Assembly: GCA_020466095.1 (NCBI GenBank)
Contig: CM035806.1
Location: 38,172,683 to 38,236,682 of the forward strand
Reading direction: 5' to 3'
Origin: Chlorops oryzae
Lineage: Eukaryota; Arthropoda; Insecta; Diptera; Chloropidae
DNA length: 64,000 bases
A model generated the notes under the pieces. The model worked only from the letters and a program-made list of their open reading frames with translations. It was not told where the DNA came from and did not search any database. Below are positions 22,829 through 36,000 of this stretch, piece after piece (position 1 is the stretch's first letter; each line of letters starts with the position of its first letter). The position numbers and the translations under genes are program-made.

Positions 22829-24290
22829 ACAGGTTGGCTGATAAGTCCCCGGTCTGACACATAGATGGCGTCGCTAGTATTAAATTCATATTATTTTTAT
22901 ATAGTGGCAATCTTCAAATGATTCGTGTCAAAATTTGACGTCTGTAAGTCAATTAGTTTGTGAGATAGAGCGTCTTTTGTGAAGCAACTTTTGTTATTGT
23001 GAAAAAAATGGAAAAAAAGGAATTTCGTGTTTTGATAAAATACTGTTTTCTGAAGGGAAAAAATACAGTGGAAGCAAAAACTTGGCTTGATAATGAGTTT
23101 CCGGACTCTGCCCCAGGAAAATCAACAATAATTGATTGGTATGCAAAATTCAAGCGTGGTGAAATGAGCACGGAGGACGGTGAACGCAGTGGACGCCCGA
23201 AAGAGGTGGTTACCGACGAAAACATCAAAAAAATTCACAAAATGATTTTGAATGACCGTAAAATGAAGTTGATCGAGATAGCAGAGGCCTTAAAGATATC
23301 AAAGGAACGTGTTGGTCATATCATTCATCAATATTTGGATATGAAAAAGCTCTGTGCAAAATGGGTGCCGCGCGAGCTCACATTTGACCAAAAACAACAA
23401 CGTGTTGATGATTCTGAGCGGTGTTTGCAGCTGTTAACTCGCAATACACCCGAGTTTTTGCGTCGATATGTGACAATGGATGAAACATGGCTCTATCACT
23501 ACACTCCTGAGTCCAATCGACAGTCGGCTGAGTGGACAGCGATCGGTGAACCGTCTCCGAAGCGTGGAAAGACTCAAAAGTCCGCTTGGCAAAGTAATGG
23601 CCTCTGTTTTTTGGATGGGCATGGAATAATTTTTATCGATTATCTTGAGAAGGGAAAAACCATCAACAGTGACTATTATATGTCGTTATTGGAGCGTTTC
23701 AAGGTCGAAATCGCGGCAAAACGGCCCCATATGAAGAAGAAAAAAGTGTTGTTCCACCAAGACAACGCACCGTGCCACAAGTCATTGAGAACGATGGCAA
23801 AAATTCATGAATTAGGCTTCGAATTGCTTCCCCACCCGTATTCTCCAGATCTGGCCCGATTTTTCTTGTTCTCAGACCTCAAAAGGATCTCGCAGGGAAA
23901 AAATTCTAATGAAGAGGTATCGCCGAAACTGAGGCCTATTTGAAGAAAAAGTGTTGTTCCACCAAGACATGCACCGTGCCACAAGTCATTGAGAACGATC
24001 GTTAATAATTCATGTATTAGGCTTCGAATTGCTTCCACCACCACCTAATAACGAGATTTTGCCCCCAGGTTTTTTCTTGTTATCGACTTCAAACGTATGT
24101 CAATAATTAAATTTGTGCATAAATGATTCCAAACTGAGGCCTATTTTAGTCAAACCAAGATACCACATTGTATCAAAAATCGAAGTTTTTATCGACTTTA
24201 TCGCAATTTATAGTGTAACTTGTTGATAAAAACACACGATATTTTGAAAAAAATTTTTTTCATTTTTAACGGGATATCGCACTTTATGTC
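22829..24290 (+). mobile_element. irritans-subfamily mariner, mosaic of two copies
   Basis: The 5' terminal repeat ACAGGTTGGCTGATAAGTCC begins at 22829, directly after the TA target (22827-22828). The transposase frame runs to 23943. At about 23943 the sequence switches back: 23944-24045 repeats, with more divergence, the stretch already present at 23733-23830. It then continues as a strongly decayed mariner 3' end (ACTGAGGCCTATTTTAG at 24134 and beyond). The 3' terminal repeat is unrecognisable or reduced to a remnant near 24275-24290. The element therefore lacks a usable right end. Confidence 0.85.
23008..23943 (+). pseudogene. mariner transposase, damaged
   Basis: This is a cut-and-paste transposase of the Tc1/mariner superfamily, near-identical by memory to Himar1 of the horn fly over the first half. 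The start is the ATG at 23008 after GTGAAAAAA. The paired helix-turn-helix region (residues about 1-110) looks intact. Catalytic Asp residues are visible in VTMDETW and FHQDNAPCH, with the third in YSPDL. One Pro of the usual HPPYSPD is lost, so the D-D spacing is 33 and not the family's 34. Small indels after it remove APSD, garble the following residues and end the frame early at about 312 codons. A compensated frameshift also scrambles about ten residues near 23590 (SAWQSNGLCF). It is very probably inactive. Confidence 0.85.
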
Positions 24291-24779
24291 ATATAAGTAA
24301 ATATGCATGTTAATAAATGCATTTATACGAGAAATCGAATTTGCCTTTTTAGTATCTGAAATATTTTTAGACCGAATCGTTTAATGTTTTAAAAACCATA
24401 TAACTTAGTTTAGTACATTGCGATCCTGATTAAATAATCGTTAAATGACCTGACATCGAACAGCTGTTATCGAAAACACAGAATTATGTAAATGAAAATT
24501 TAGCCAGATTTCGGTCTATGTTAAAAACTTAACTATTTCTACGTACATTGCTATAAGAACTATTGTATATGTCACTCTCGAGATACACATATACAACGAA
24601 AATTGTACTGTAATATGGTTGAACTTTATATAAACAAATAGGTTCAGTTATAAAGACTAGTATTGGAGATAAATAAATTCGATTGCACGTTTTTCGAACT
24701 TAATTGAGTTTAATCGTACTTATCATAAGTTAATCGAAAGTTCGAAATTTTCAATGTATCTCCAAAATCTTCGATTTTT

Positions 24780-25005
24780 GGAAAGTTTTGGGATTTTTTG
24801 TGACAGACCCTAGTACTGGAGGTGCGCTTAATAATGGACCGATCAAGAAAATTTTTGGAGAGTATATTTATGACTATAGAGAAAGCATACATGCCAACTT
24901 TCGTTCAGGTCCCATTTCAATTTCAGGTCTAAGAGACAATTTTCGAAAAACGCGCTTCGGCCACGCCCACTCTTTCAATTCTTGGAAATTAAATTTTATG
25001 GTTCT
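24780..25005 (+). repeat. dispersed repeat family A, third copy
   Basis: It has GACAGACCCTAGTACTGG, TAATGGACCGATCAAG and GGCCACGCCCACT in the order seen at 2500-2690. It starts and stops abruptly. Confidence 0.65.
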
Positions 25006-25009
25006 TTAA

Positions 25010-28000
25010 ACGTTCAATAACTTAAACGAAAACAAATTGACCGGTTAAACTAAAGATTAAAAACAAAACCAATGAATTTGGATACAACCGTCAAAAAGTT
25101 TTGGAAAATATGATTTCTGATCAAGAAGACGAAAGTGAGGACGAACTTTGCGGTCTTATTTTGCCTCAAATAAGGCAAATTTGTTTGCGTCCAAATCATT
25201 TTAATATGTGGTAATATTTCCGTGATACCTTAAAAATAAATTGCGATAAAAATCTCGGTGGTCATGAATATATTTTGTAGCGGAAATGCCTTTTTTTTGG
25301 GGAAATTCTGCATTTTTTAATTAAATCTTGAATTCTTTTTTATTTTCCTTTGGCAACGCTGTTATCACGTGTCTTAAAAAGAGAACCGTTTAACAAAATT
25401 TTGATAAAATCCGATTGAAGTCCTTCTCTGGTTCCATAGTATCGTCGTTTTTCGTATTTCTTTCAATCATTGCCGAAATCTCTCAGCAATTAACGGATTT
25501 ATTCCGTTAATCGAACTGCAATAATAAAATTTTAAGTCCAAAATATCCAATTCTAATGATACCTACCGATATTACCAGACGCACCTGGCTGAAAGTTTCT
25601 TCGTTGTTCCAGTATCCAGTATGATTTTCAATCGCTTACTTACAATCGACGCCCGGTTTCTGACCACCGACATCGGTTTTACTTGTCCGACGTCACATTT
25701 ATCGCATAAAAAAAAAAAAAATAATAATAAAATCGTTTTCAATACTTCCAACGAAAGTGCAGCTTTCTGCATTTCCTTGCATCCTTCTCCGCGCTCTTAA
25801 GCTGCTTGTTGGCTGTGATAACTTTTACGAGGGTGCCTCGCCTATTGGCACCTCTTAATAGACTTTCGAGTGCGATTTTTGACCACCAACTTGGCCACTT
25901 CTTTCAGCATATTGGGTTGTTGTTGTTGTTGAGCTCGTTGGCGTTTGAGCTTTAATCGATTTTGAATTCATTGGCGATTCCTTTGCTCAGACTTTTATTG
26001 CAAGAAAAAAACGAAAATTGCAAGCTACCACCATCACTGCCACCAGCCGAAAGTGTTGGTGCAACTAATGGAGTTCGGCTTAATTATTTTAAACATTCGT
26101 ATTTGAAGGTTGATGACTTTTCATCGCTTTCGTTGTTGTTGTTGTTGCTGTTGTTGTTGTTGTTATTATTATTATTATTGAAAGTCACAGTGAAACTCTA
26201 ACTTTTATTTCTTTTTATTTTTATTTTTTCTTTTTTTTTATTAAACTCTCCAGTTGATTTTCAGACATGGAAGTGGAGGAATAATCAAATAAATTGTTAT
26301 CCCAAGCTTTCATTTGTGGGCAATCGTAACCCTTTCGGAACAGTCTTGCATCCGTCCTCGACGCTGGTTGCTGGTCGATGCAAAGTCCATACAAATATCG
26401 CGAGCTTCACGCACGACACTTGCAGGACAGTTCATTCATGCAGTCATGAATGCCAAGTGTGGAGGATGTCCTCCATTACAGGAATTGCGTAATGGATACA
26501 TGAATATATTCCTTAAAGATTTTTAACTGGAGAATCAATAAATATCAATATGTTAAATTTCCAAGTGTTCCTTTTACTGCAGTAAAATGTTGGCAAACAT
26601 GAAAAAAGTGATCAAGAAAATTTTTAATTGTGCCGGTTTTGTGATTAGTGTGCGAAATGTAGATACAGTAGACTCTCGGAAAAGTTAATCGATTTGTCCT
26701 GAGGGTTGTTAACTTTTCTGAGAAATTAACTTTCGAATTTTCAAAATAAGAACACTTTTGTGATAGCTTAAAGGGCAAGAGAAATATTGTAAGTCAAATT
26801 CCAAAAAATAGGTTCAAAAAATTTGTGACTAACAACGTTATTTGGCGCTACGCTTCAATAATTTATCTATGATTGCTTTGGCTTGAAAAAATAAAATAAA
26901 AACAAAACTTATGCCAGGTTTCCAATAGCGCAGAAATTTGAACACATGCAAACATATGGAATTAGTTTCAATCAACTGCGCTTTAAATTTTAACTCGTTC
27001 CATATGTTCGAATGTGATGAATATTTGGAAGAATTGCTGAGCTACTGCCTAGCAGGAATTATTTTGATTTGCTACGAACGCATCGAGAATTAAGCTCAAT
27101 AAAATTGGTGAAAAATAAAAAAAAATTTTTATTAATGGCTTCTCGATCAATGAGATAATATGATAATGTTCCTTGTTTCCTTTTTTGATCGTGCCAGATG
27201 AAGAATTTTTTTTTGATCCGTTCGAAGTTGCATTAAAGAGTTAATATTCATTTGATAGCACATCCAACATACATACATTCTGTTGATCGTTCATTAACTA
27301 AAGATATTCGTAAAAACTCAGCTTGTTTGGCACTCAATCGCTGCGAATTGACGAGAAGAGTTATTAATTTAATATCACTTTGTCAATTGCAAAATGCCGC
27401 TCAGCGCCGCGCTACGCCGCGCCGCACAGTGTCGTGTGAGCGGCCAAAAATACAAAAAAAAATCCAAATTTTTGTTCAAATCTTTTAGCGGTTTTGTCAT
27501 AGCGGACCGTCAAAGTTGACACTGCTCGTAAAACAGCTTTAAAATGTGGTAGCTATTTTAATGTTTTAATTGTTAAGTTTTAAAAATTGTAATTGCGACT
27601 ATCGTGCTTCGACCTTTATGTTTCATACGTCGTACGTAAATTATAAACAAAGTTTTAAACTTTATAAAAAAAATATTGTTTTTGTTTTCGTTTACAACAT
27701 ATGATTTATATTGTACACAAAGGTAAACAAAGCTAATTAAGTGCAAAAATAAAGAGAAAAAAATGTTTAATGGTTTTAAAAATAATATATATCAAATTAT
27801 ATATCTGTAATTTTTATATATTTTAATACTGAAAGTAAGTACATTATAATAAAAGAAATTCAGCTGCGTCCGCGATAATAATTTGACTTTTTGTATAGTG
27901 GCCCCCGCCTAAAATACAGGCGAAAATACACTAAAAGCACTAATCTTCGTATCAAACGTATGAAAAATATATCTTAATTTCATATGATGAATTTGAGTGT

Positions 28001-28100
28001 TTTTGTGATCTCAATTTTTTTTTTCTTTTGCAAGGCTGGGCCGAGTTTTTTGATTTTTTGTGTTAAATACACAATTAATTTTTACAAATAAATAACATTC
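25010..28100. other. no gene seen
   Basis: AT-rich spacer. The frame at 26314-26526 (+) and others resemble no known protein. A (TTG)n(TTA)n microsatellite lies at about 26130-26180. No RNA gene recognised. Confidence 0.45.
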
Positions 28101-28109
28101 AACCATATT

Positions 28110-28465
28110 TTTGAAATTTTCATACGATTTTCAAGGGGTTCAAAAGTGCTCTATTTACCAACTTTTAGTGGGCGTGGCAGTGTCATCAAAAAAAGTTTTT
28201 CAAACTTTGGGGCAAAATATTAATCTTTGTTCCGAATTTCAAATCTGTAGGCCCCAAATTGCGAAATGTGGGTCCACCCCTTTTAATGGGTGGTGGGGGG
28301 TGGTGTGGTGCGATTTTCAAAAATATTTCTAAATTTCTTAATTTCATACCAAGAAACATTCCTGCGAAATTTCATCGCTCTAACGCAACTCCTTCCATTT
28401 TTGGCCACAAGATGTATGGGGACACGATACTGTGCGCGCCGTGCCGATGGCATTCCAAGTCGTGA
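28110..28465 (+). repeat. dispersed repeat family B (GGGCGTGGCAGTG)
   Basis: It contains CCAACTTTTAGTGGGCGTGG, AAACTTTGGGGC, GTTCCGAATTT, TGGGTCCACCCC and CAACTCCTTC in this order. The same order recurs at 49890-50330 and, inverted, at 50929-51111. It lacks the 134-bp insertion present at 49981-50114. Confidence 0.65.
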
Positions 28466-29917
28466 AACTTCTTTTTGATTGATTTGAGCAACGAGTTTCT
28501 AGAAAGAACACGCAAATCTCTCTCACATCCCAATTGCGACTTTGTGTGTGCCAAAGCAATTTTTTACTGATGGGGCTATTTTAAACCTTTCTTCAAACAA
28601 AAAATCAAAAAAAACATCATTTACACACAATGATTATGGGTGTGGGGTTTCATCCATAGAAATCAATGATGATGAATTAGGATATATGTACATACGTGTA
28701 TATGTCGATTTCACTTGTCAAGAATGAAAAGAGAAAGCCGAATTTCTTGATATATTTATTCGCTTCTGATTTTAAGTGCTCGAATGGAATCGAATGAGTT
28801 GAAATCATTTCATTCCATTAAAAGCAAATGCATCAATTTCGATGATGTGACTGATGTTATTATTCGTGCCATTAAACAAATAATTGAATAATAGTGCTAT
28901 CAGAAATGAAGATATTAATTAAAGTATTCATTAACCTCCATAACTTGAAATAGAACCGCATTCACAACATAATTCTAAGCTCTTTGCACTTTAATGAAAA
29001 TCATTGCAAAGGTTGCTTCAGACATAATAGTGTGTCATATCATTATCAGGGGTATCGTCATCAAATTTATTCATATATATGTAGGTACATGCGCACTTAT
29101 ATAGTACATTATAAGTAATCGATTGTTTATTTATAGAGAAATCCGATGGAATATATAAAAATTAAATAATGTCTTTCTATAAATGCATTATTTCGAGTGA
29201 GGTACATATTACATGGGCGTATTTACAGTAGGGTAGGGAGGGGCAGCTTCCCACTCTAAATTTTGCCTGCTCAAAATACACCTACATACATACATTGCAA
29301 GAGTTTTTGAAAAATATCCAGAAATGAAACAAGAGTTCCTAAAATATTTCTCAAAATACAAAAGTAAACTCTTGCTTGCTTGAGACAGTTTGACAGTCTT
29401 TTTAGGTTTATAAGTGAAAATTTTGAAATTTCCTTTACATTTTTTGATTTTGGAAGCCATTTTGGTACCTATAAAAAAGGTCTTATTAACACATAATTTT
29501 CCTATTTTTGTTCGAAATCTACGATCAATGTCCTTTAATACCGTAGTATACCATATATGGGCATTTCCTGAAAAAGTAACGTTTTTGTCGCATTCGTATA
29601 TATCCGCATGAGCTTCACGAAAGTATTTATTTAAAAAAAATGTACTACTTACCGCGATCTTGATATCGGTACTTAAAATTACTCATGTAAGTGTCGCGTG
29701 TATATATAATTATGTTATAGATATAATTAAATAAAATTAACGTTAAATGTAACTGTAAACATCGCAGGCTCTGTAAAAACTCACTGTTAAATCCATAAAA
29801 TATAACATGACACGCAAAAGTGCTGCAAACTTAACATGCTGCGCAAAGCATGCCGTAAACTTGATTTGTATCGATTATTTTGTACAAAGTACCCAGTACT
29901 TATCTCAGGCAGCATTG

Positions 29918-30131
29918 CCGCCTTATAACGTGGGTTTGACGCCTCGGGGCTGCTTTATAATATAGATTTAGACTATAACCTAGATTTTTGTATCTCGTGG
30001 CTTCTTATAACATGGGTTTGACAGCTCGGAGCTCCCTATAACTAAGCATTATACAACTCGGGGCTCCTTATAACATAGGGTTTGACGCGTCGGGGCTCCT
30101 TTATAACATAGATTTAGATTATAGCCTAGAT
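29918..30131 (+). repeat. degenerate tandem repeat with TTTGACGCCTCGGGGC unit
   Basis: At least four imperfect units of the form CTTATAACATGGGTTTGACG + CCTCGGGGCTCC are interspersed with ATAACCTAGATTT. The same units recur at 47196-47296 in front of the tsu and Pgm2 genes. The function is unknown. Confidence 0.65.
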
Positions 30132-30558
30132 TTCTTGAACTTTGTACTCAGTACTTTTTTTTTTGGATAGGGTACAACAAGTTCCGAGTACTTGTTACAA
30201 GACTGCAATGAATCCGTTGCAATAGCTGAAAAGATAGTTTTGCATAATTTGGAGCATAGTGTTCCGTTTAAATAAAATAAAATCTCAATAAAAATGCAAA
30301 AGAATTAAAAAAACACAATAATCAAACTTTCAATTCATGCGTGCGGCTTGTGTGTTCGTTGGAGAAAAAACTAATTCGATATATGTACACACGCTCCTCT
30401 CAGGAAAGCAATTTTTGTGAATTCAAGTCTTCTGTCCTTGGTATTTAGCGGAAAGCGTGCGGACAAAACTTTACCGAAAGCGTCTACAACAGCAGCGGCA
30501 ATAACAAAAGCAACAACAGCAGCAAGAATAATTTCATAACATTAGGCGGAATAAGAAA

Positions 30559-33092
30559 ATGTTTTTGAATTCCATGACGTTTCGCAATCCGGCCAATCAC
30601 TACCAACAACAGCCGCTCAATCATCATCTACCGCTACAGCCGCAATTACATCACCATCACGGCGGTTCGTCGGGACAACCTCCAATGAACCACCATCATT
30701 CGGCGCATCCTGGGGCGCATGCTGTAAACGCTAATAACGGTCATCATCCATCGGCAATGGCGCGTCATATAAGCGCGCCAATGGGCATGGGAACGGGAAA
30801 TATAACATCGCTCTCATCGAATCATAATCCGAATGGTATTGGATCTAGCGGTGGTACCGGCGGCTCTACTTCTCCAGATAGTGGAAAAATCTATATTAAG
30901 AATCTGGAGCGCTCCATTGACAACAAAGCTATCTTTGATACCTTTTCAGCTTTTGGGAACATTCTAAATTGCAATGTTGCAAAAGATGAGGATGGTAACT
31001 CGCGTGGATATGGATTTGTGCATTACGAGTCCGAAGAATCGGCTCGCGTTGCAATCGAGAAAGTGAACGGGATGTTGTGCAACAATCAGAAAGTGGTTGT
31101 GGTCAAGTTCATACCACGTCGAGATCGGGAGCAAGAAAAAGCCACACAATTCAGGAATCTTTACGTTAAGAATCTCAATGACGATTTCACTGATCAGCAT
31201 TTGCGCGAAATGTTCGAGCCTTATGGACGCATAACTAGTCATAAGGTGAGTTAGCTAGTCTATATTAGAGAATAATACTACAGAGAGACATTGAAACATG
31301 TGGTTAGTACAACTGTGCGTCGTACACTTGGTGTATGTAAGTGCCCATTCCTTTACATTTCCTTGCTCTTTTGCTTTTAACTTGCAGTCACATTCCTTTT
31401 GGGGCTTTCTTTTCATCCAACCTTTTGCTTGGGCTATTGCGCATGTCTGTTGTCATCGTGAAAACAACACAGCTGTAAACTAATTTTATTCTTCTCTCTA
31501 TTCTTGGTCCTTGACGACATATATTTGAGGATTGAATGTAGCAAACGAGAAACTAATGTTCTTTTCGGTATCCCGTAAAAGCTTTTGCAACGACGCCAAC
31601 ATTCTACGTTCAACTGCAAATGAAGTCTATTGTAAATGCCATGTTTGCAACAATAATAGACTCCATTGAAAAGGGGCTTGATGAAAAAAATCACAAGATT
31701 ATTTCTACCATCCAAATGGACTATCTCATTTGCAGTAAAGAACACAAAATCCGTGCTTACATACATATATTTGATTCGAAACTACCACTAATTTTATATG
31801 GTCTCCGTTTTGTTTTAATTTTGGTTTGAAATCTTCGGGCTTAGGGTCCAAACACTTCTGTTATGAAATGTCAATTTTTTGGCAATTGAAAAAATTCTTA
31901 GCCACTTCGACCACGTCGGCTTGGTGACGTAGGTCGACTTAAATCGCTTCACATAAGAAGTTAATCGATTTTTGTTTGTTTGTACACATTGCTGTATACA
32001 CGGATCGTGCCCACCGTGTTAATTGTTGTTGTTCATACTTCTTATTCGACCCTTGAAATAATTCATTTTAATTTTGGTTTGAATTCTTCGGGCTTAGGGT
32101 CCAAACATTTCTGTTATGAAATGTCAAATTTTTTGGCAATTGAAAAAAATTTTTTTTTCTAATTGCCGAAAGTGGAAAGTTGAAAGCGTTTTGTTTAATC
32201 GTAATAGTTGCGAAATATTCGTAGAATTATTATCGCCGGTTCGTTAATTGAGGCCTTCGATCGAGATGCATTGGATTATAAGAACATCAAGCACCAATAT
32301 GTCTTCTCTACTCAACAGCACGATAGATTCCATTCTAACAAGTCATAGTGCATACATCTAGTAACAGTTTAAAATATCGCGAAGTAGAAAAGAAAAAGGA
32401 ATACATTGCATTTATGCCCACGAAGGACACCGTTTTATTCTCCCAAGTGACGTTTTTCCTCACCGTCTTCCTAGATGCCGTTGCTGTCTTATGTTTTGCT
32501 TTTGTTATTTATTATCTTCATAGCTTTGGTTTTCTGTTTTGTATTGCGTTCTTTTACTTCTCCCATTTTTTGCTGGTTTTAATAACGGATGAAGAGACTT
32601 CCCAAAAATACAAAATGCATCTACACCAATATACACATGTACATTGTTGCAAATATGTCCCTGATTTCATAGGCTTCCATTGAGCCAGATGTTCAGTTTT
32701 AGTGATATGCTGTTGGTTTCTATGCAATAAAAATATTAAAGAATATATAATGATAAATATTATGATGATGCTACTGTCAGTGACTATCCGTTGATTTTTT
32801 TTTTTTTTTTTTTGAGCAACCATTGACCATTTACTCCTTTTATATTTTATATATATTTCCTTTCTAGGTTATGCTCGACGATGAAGGAAGATCTCGTCGC
32901 TTTGGATTCGTGGCTTTTGAAAATCCACAATCAGCTTTAGCTGCTGTTATCGGTCTCAATGGCAAACAATTGGGAGATAATCGATTTTTATATGTTGCAC
33001 GTGCACTTAACAAGGTCGAACGTCAGCAGGAGATCAATAGAAAACTGGAAGAGCGTAAGCGCCAAAAACCAGGCCAGGTTTTTTACTATTAA
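30559..33092 (+). CDS. two-RRM protein of the poly(A)-binding-protein type (CG4612-like)
   Basis: Exons 30559-31245 and 32868-33092 join in phase 0 across a 1622-bp intron with a GTGAGT donor and a TTTCTAG acceptor, giving 303 residues. The N-terminal ~108 residues are a His/Gln/Asn/Gly-rich disordered region. RRM-A (about 110-185) has RNP2 IYIKNL and RNP1 [12 protein letters not shown] (about 203-278) has RNP2 LYVKNL and RNP1 RRFGFVAF and is split by the intron. The end [16 protein letters not shown] matches the exit of PABP RRM3. The two domains correspond to RRM2-RRM3 of cytoplasmic PABP. There is no RRM1, RRM4 or C-terminal PABC (MLLE) domain, so it likely binds RNA without PABP's protein docking. 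By memory it resembles Drosophila CG4612. The start is the ATG in AGAAAATG, the first in a purine-rich leader. Confidence 0.88.
31817..32155 (+). repeat. direct duplication within the RRM gene intron
   Basis: About 88 bases (TTTTGGTTTGAAATCTTCGG to GGCAATTGAAAAAAT) at 31817-31905 recur at 32069-32155 with a few differences, about 250 bases apart. Confidence 0.8.
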
Positions 33093-36000
33093 GTGAAACG
33101 CTTAACTGCTTCAAAATTTTGTAGTAACCTCAGATTCAGCTAAAGGCTCAGATCTTTGTATTTAAGAGCACTTTTGGCATCAATTGAATGAAAGAGTCAT
33201 GTTCGTAAGGGAAGGGTTTTTTTTTTTGGATAAATGGTGTAAGAAGCGAAAGATCTGTAAAAGCAAAGCCAAGAAAAGAAATATGAGAAATGCAAAAATT
33301 TTAGAATGATGTTTAAAAAAACGGATACAAAAAATTAACATAAACATGAACTCCTCATTGAAGGATAATTGTAGAATTCAAATTAAACACAAGCAGAAAA
33401 ACAAATTATTTAATTTAAAACATAAATTACACAATTGCATATTTTTTGACTTAGATGTTTGTTAATAAAAAAAAAAAAAATACAAAAAACAAAAAAATAG
33501 AATTCGAAACTAGAAAATTATTAATGAGAATAAAAATCATGCCCGCTTCAATGAAAACAGTAAATGATATGAAAATTAATATTCAATAAAAAATGTTTAA
33601 AGGAAAATAAACGAAAATTATAAATATAATTTTGAAAAAGCTCGATTATCTGAGATCACTCGTGCAGAGCTCATTGTTTCTAATTTAAACGATTTTCGAT
33701 GCATGAGAATGTATCAGAAAAATGTCGTCGTCGTCGTCGTCGTCGTCATCATCGTCGTCTACTATTTAATAATAAATTACTTAAATGTATTTTAAACATT
33801 ATAATCTAATGCACTTTATATACATACAATGCGAGTATATATACTTATATATACTTATATTATGCACTTAAACTTAATCTTTTGATGGATATACATACAT
33901 ATACTTATATATATACATATATATAGCTTGAAGAATTTAGTAGCAAAATCCAAAATCATGAGGCACATGCTTCAATACTTTCTCATTTTGTGTGTGAGTA
34001 CAACTTTCGTTTTATATAAAATTTCATGCTACCCTAAAACGTATCGATATGTGTGTAGATGAAGAAGTTCGCTTAGAAATTGTGAAAACAATTAAGATCG
34101 ATAAAAAAAGAATTTTGCAGCGTATGAAATTTGGAAAACCAATTCGCTCGAAAGTGTTTTTTTTTTTTTTTTTTTTTTTGTTAATATTATTACATATATT
34201 GTTTGGTTAAATCCTCACTCATATTATATACATACATTGGAATTTCTATAGCAATAACCTCGTCATTTCGAAATCTTCAGTAAGTCGAAAAAAAGCCATT
34301 GCCTTTCGCTGAATCCCTAAATACGAAGCTCAGCTAAGTAGAAAGCTCAACTCGAATTGTTTTTGAATTTCCCTTGATACAGATTCCTTTACAAAGATTC
34401 CAATGTGTGTATATAATATATTCGGTTTTTTTTTTAACATTATCCGGAATACGCATTTGACATATTAAGCTTAAAACAATGCCTCCGATTCAAACAAATT
34501 TTAAATTACTTCTATGCAACCGTATACACTGTAATAGATGTGCTACCTAAGACACTATAATAAAGCTTTCAACTCTAAAATAGTAAACATCATCCTGAGC
34601 CTATTGTCACGAAAGACATTTCGTAGGGTCTGCTGATATTTTAAACTGCCAGTGAAATAGTAGCTTTGTTTAGAGTCCTTGATAGCAATCCTCATATATT
34701 AAAAAAAATATTTCGGTGTTCAATGTGGTGTTATTGCAACGCTCGATTTTGAAGCTTGCCTTTTTTTCCAATTAACAGATGAAAAAAAACCCTAAAAGAA
34801 CGAAACACTTTCCAGAAATCTCATCTATGGTCTATATGCGAACGTAAAAGACTTCAAATGCAGCTGTAAAATGTAACCAATGTCAAAAAGGGTCCTGCCT
34901 TAAGCGTTAACTCCTGTTGACAACATATGAACGCACTATTCCAAAAACATCGTATATGCAATATTTTTGCAATGGATGCTCTAGCTTCGCTGTGCTCTTG
35001 AGTGCAAAAAATGTTTTGGAAGTAATGTGTGACGATGTACAACTGATAAAAAAAAAAAAAAGTGAAGTGGCGCTCATATTTTGTTTAAAAAAGCTAAAAT
35101 AAAAATTTAAAAAAAAAAACGCAGCTTCTAAATTCTAATTTACGTACAATGCACCTTTTTAAGATCAAAATGAGCGGAAATTAGTGTCCAGTTCACATTT
35201 TCACTATTCACGTGCTATTACTTCAACCGTAAATATATGTGTGAAAAGAATTTCCAGCCGTGCTCTCAGCCGCGTCCTGAAAGATGTGTAAAGTACGTGT
35301 ACATATGCTAGAATCCTGACATATGATCAGGTTGATGAATGTTGTTTCCATTTGACGTGAACCGCGCGTGATTAATGTCATGGAAAATATTTTCTTGCTA
35401 GCTTCTCTTATATAATTTTATTGTTTTCATATAAGGTAACTCGCTTTTTTTTTCGAAAGCAAAACTCAAGAATTATCACAAATTTATAGTATTGGCATTT
35501 AAAACACTGGACGAATTGAACAATTCCTCATTAATATTAAATCAAAAATTACCTCTCATAAAAGATTAAAACTTATTGTTAAAGTGGTATCGGCAAAGCA
35601 GAGATTCTCAGCCATGAAGAGAATAAAGAATCTGAACGAGTTATCTGGATTTTTGCAGAAATTATTGGATTTGGAAGGCACAGCCAACAAAAAAAATTAT
35701 TCATCATAAGATCTTTTAAAAAAAAGTTTTTGAATAAATGAAAAAAAAAACCATTAATTTAAGCTTTGTCGACTTACAAGAAAAGAAAAAAAAACAAAAC
35801 AAAAAATAACATAAGATTAATCCAAAAGCGTTGTATAGAAGAAAAAATTTAAAATAATTGCGCGCTAAAATGAATTTTGAAAGAAAAACAAATATATATT
35901 TTAATTTTTTGTGTAGTTTTATAGACTGTATTTAAACATAATTTTACACAATTGATGAAAAAGAACAATAAAGAAAACAAATTATTATATTAAAGCAAAA

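Noticed and set aside
26314..26526. 70-codon frame with an ATG
   Set aside because: No homology recognised, no splice or promoter support, in a repeat-rich spacer.
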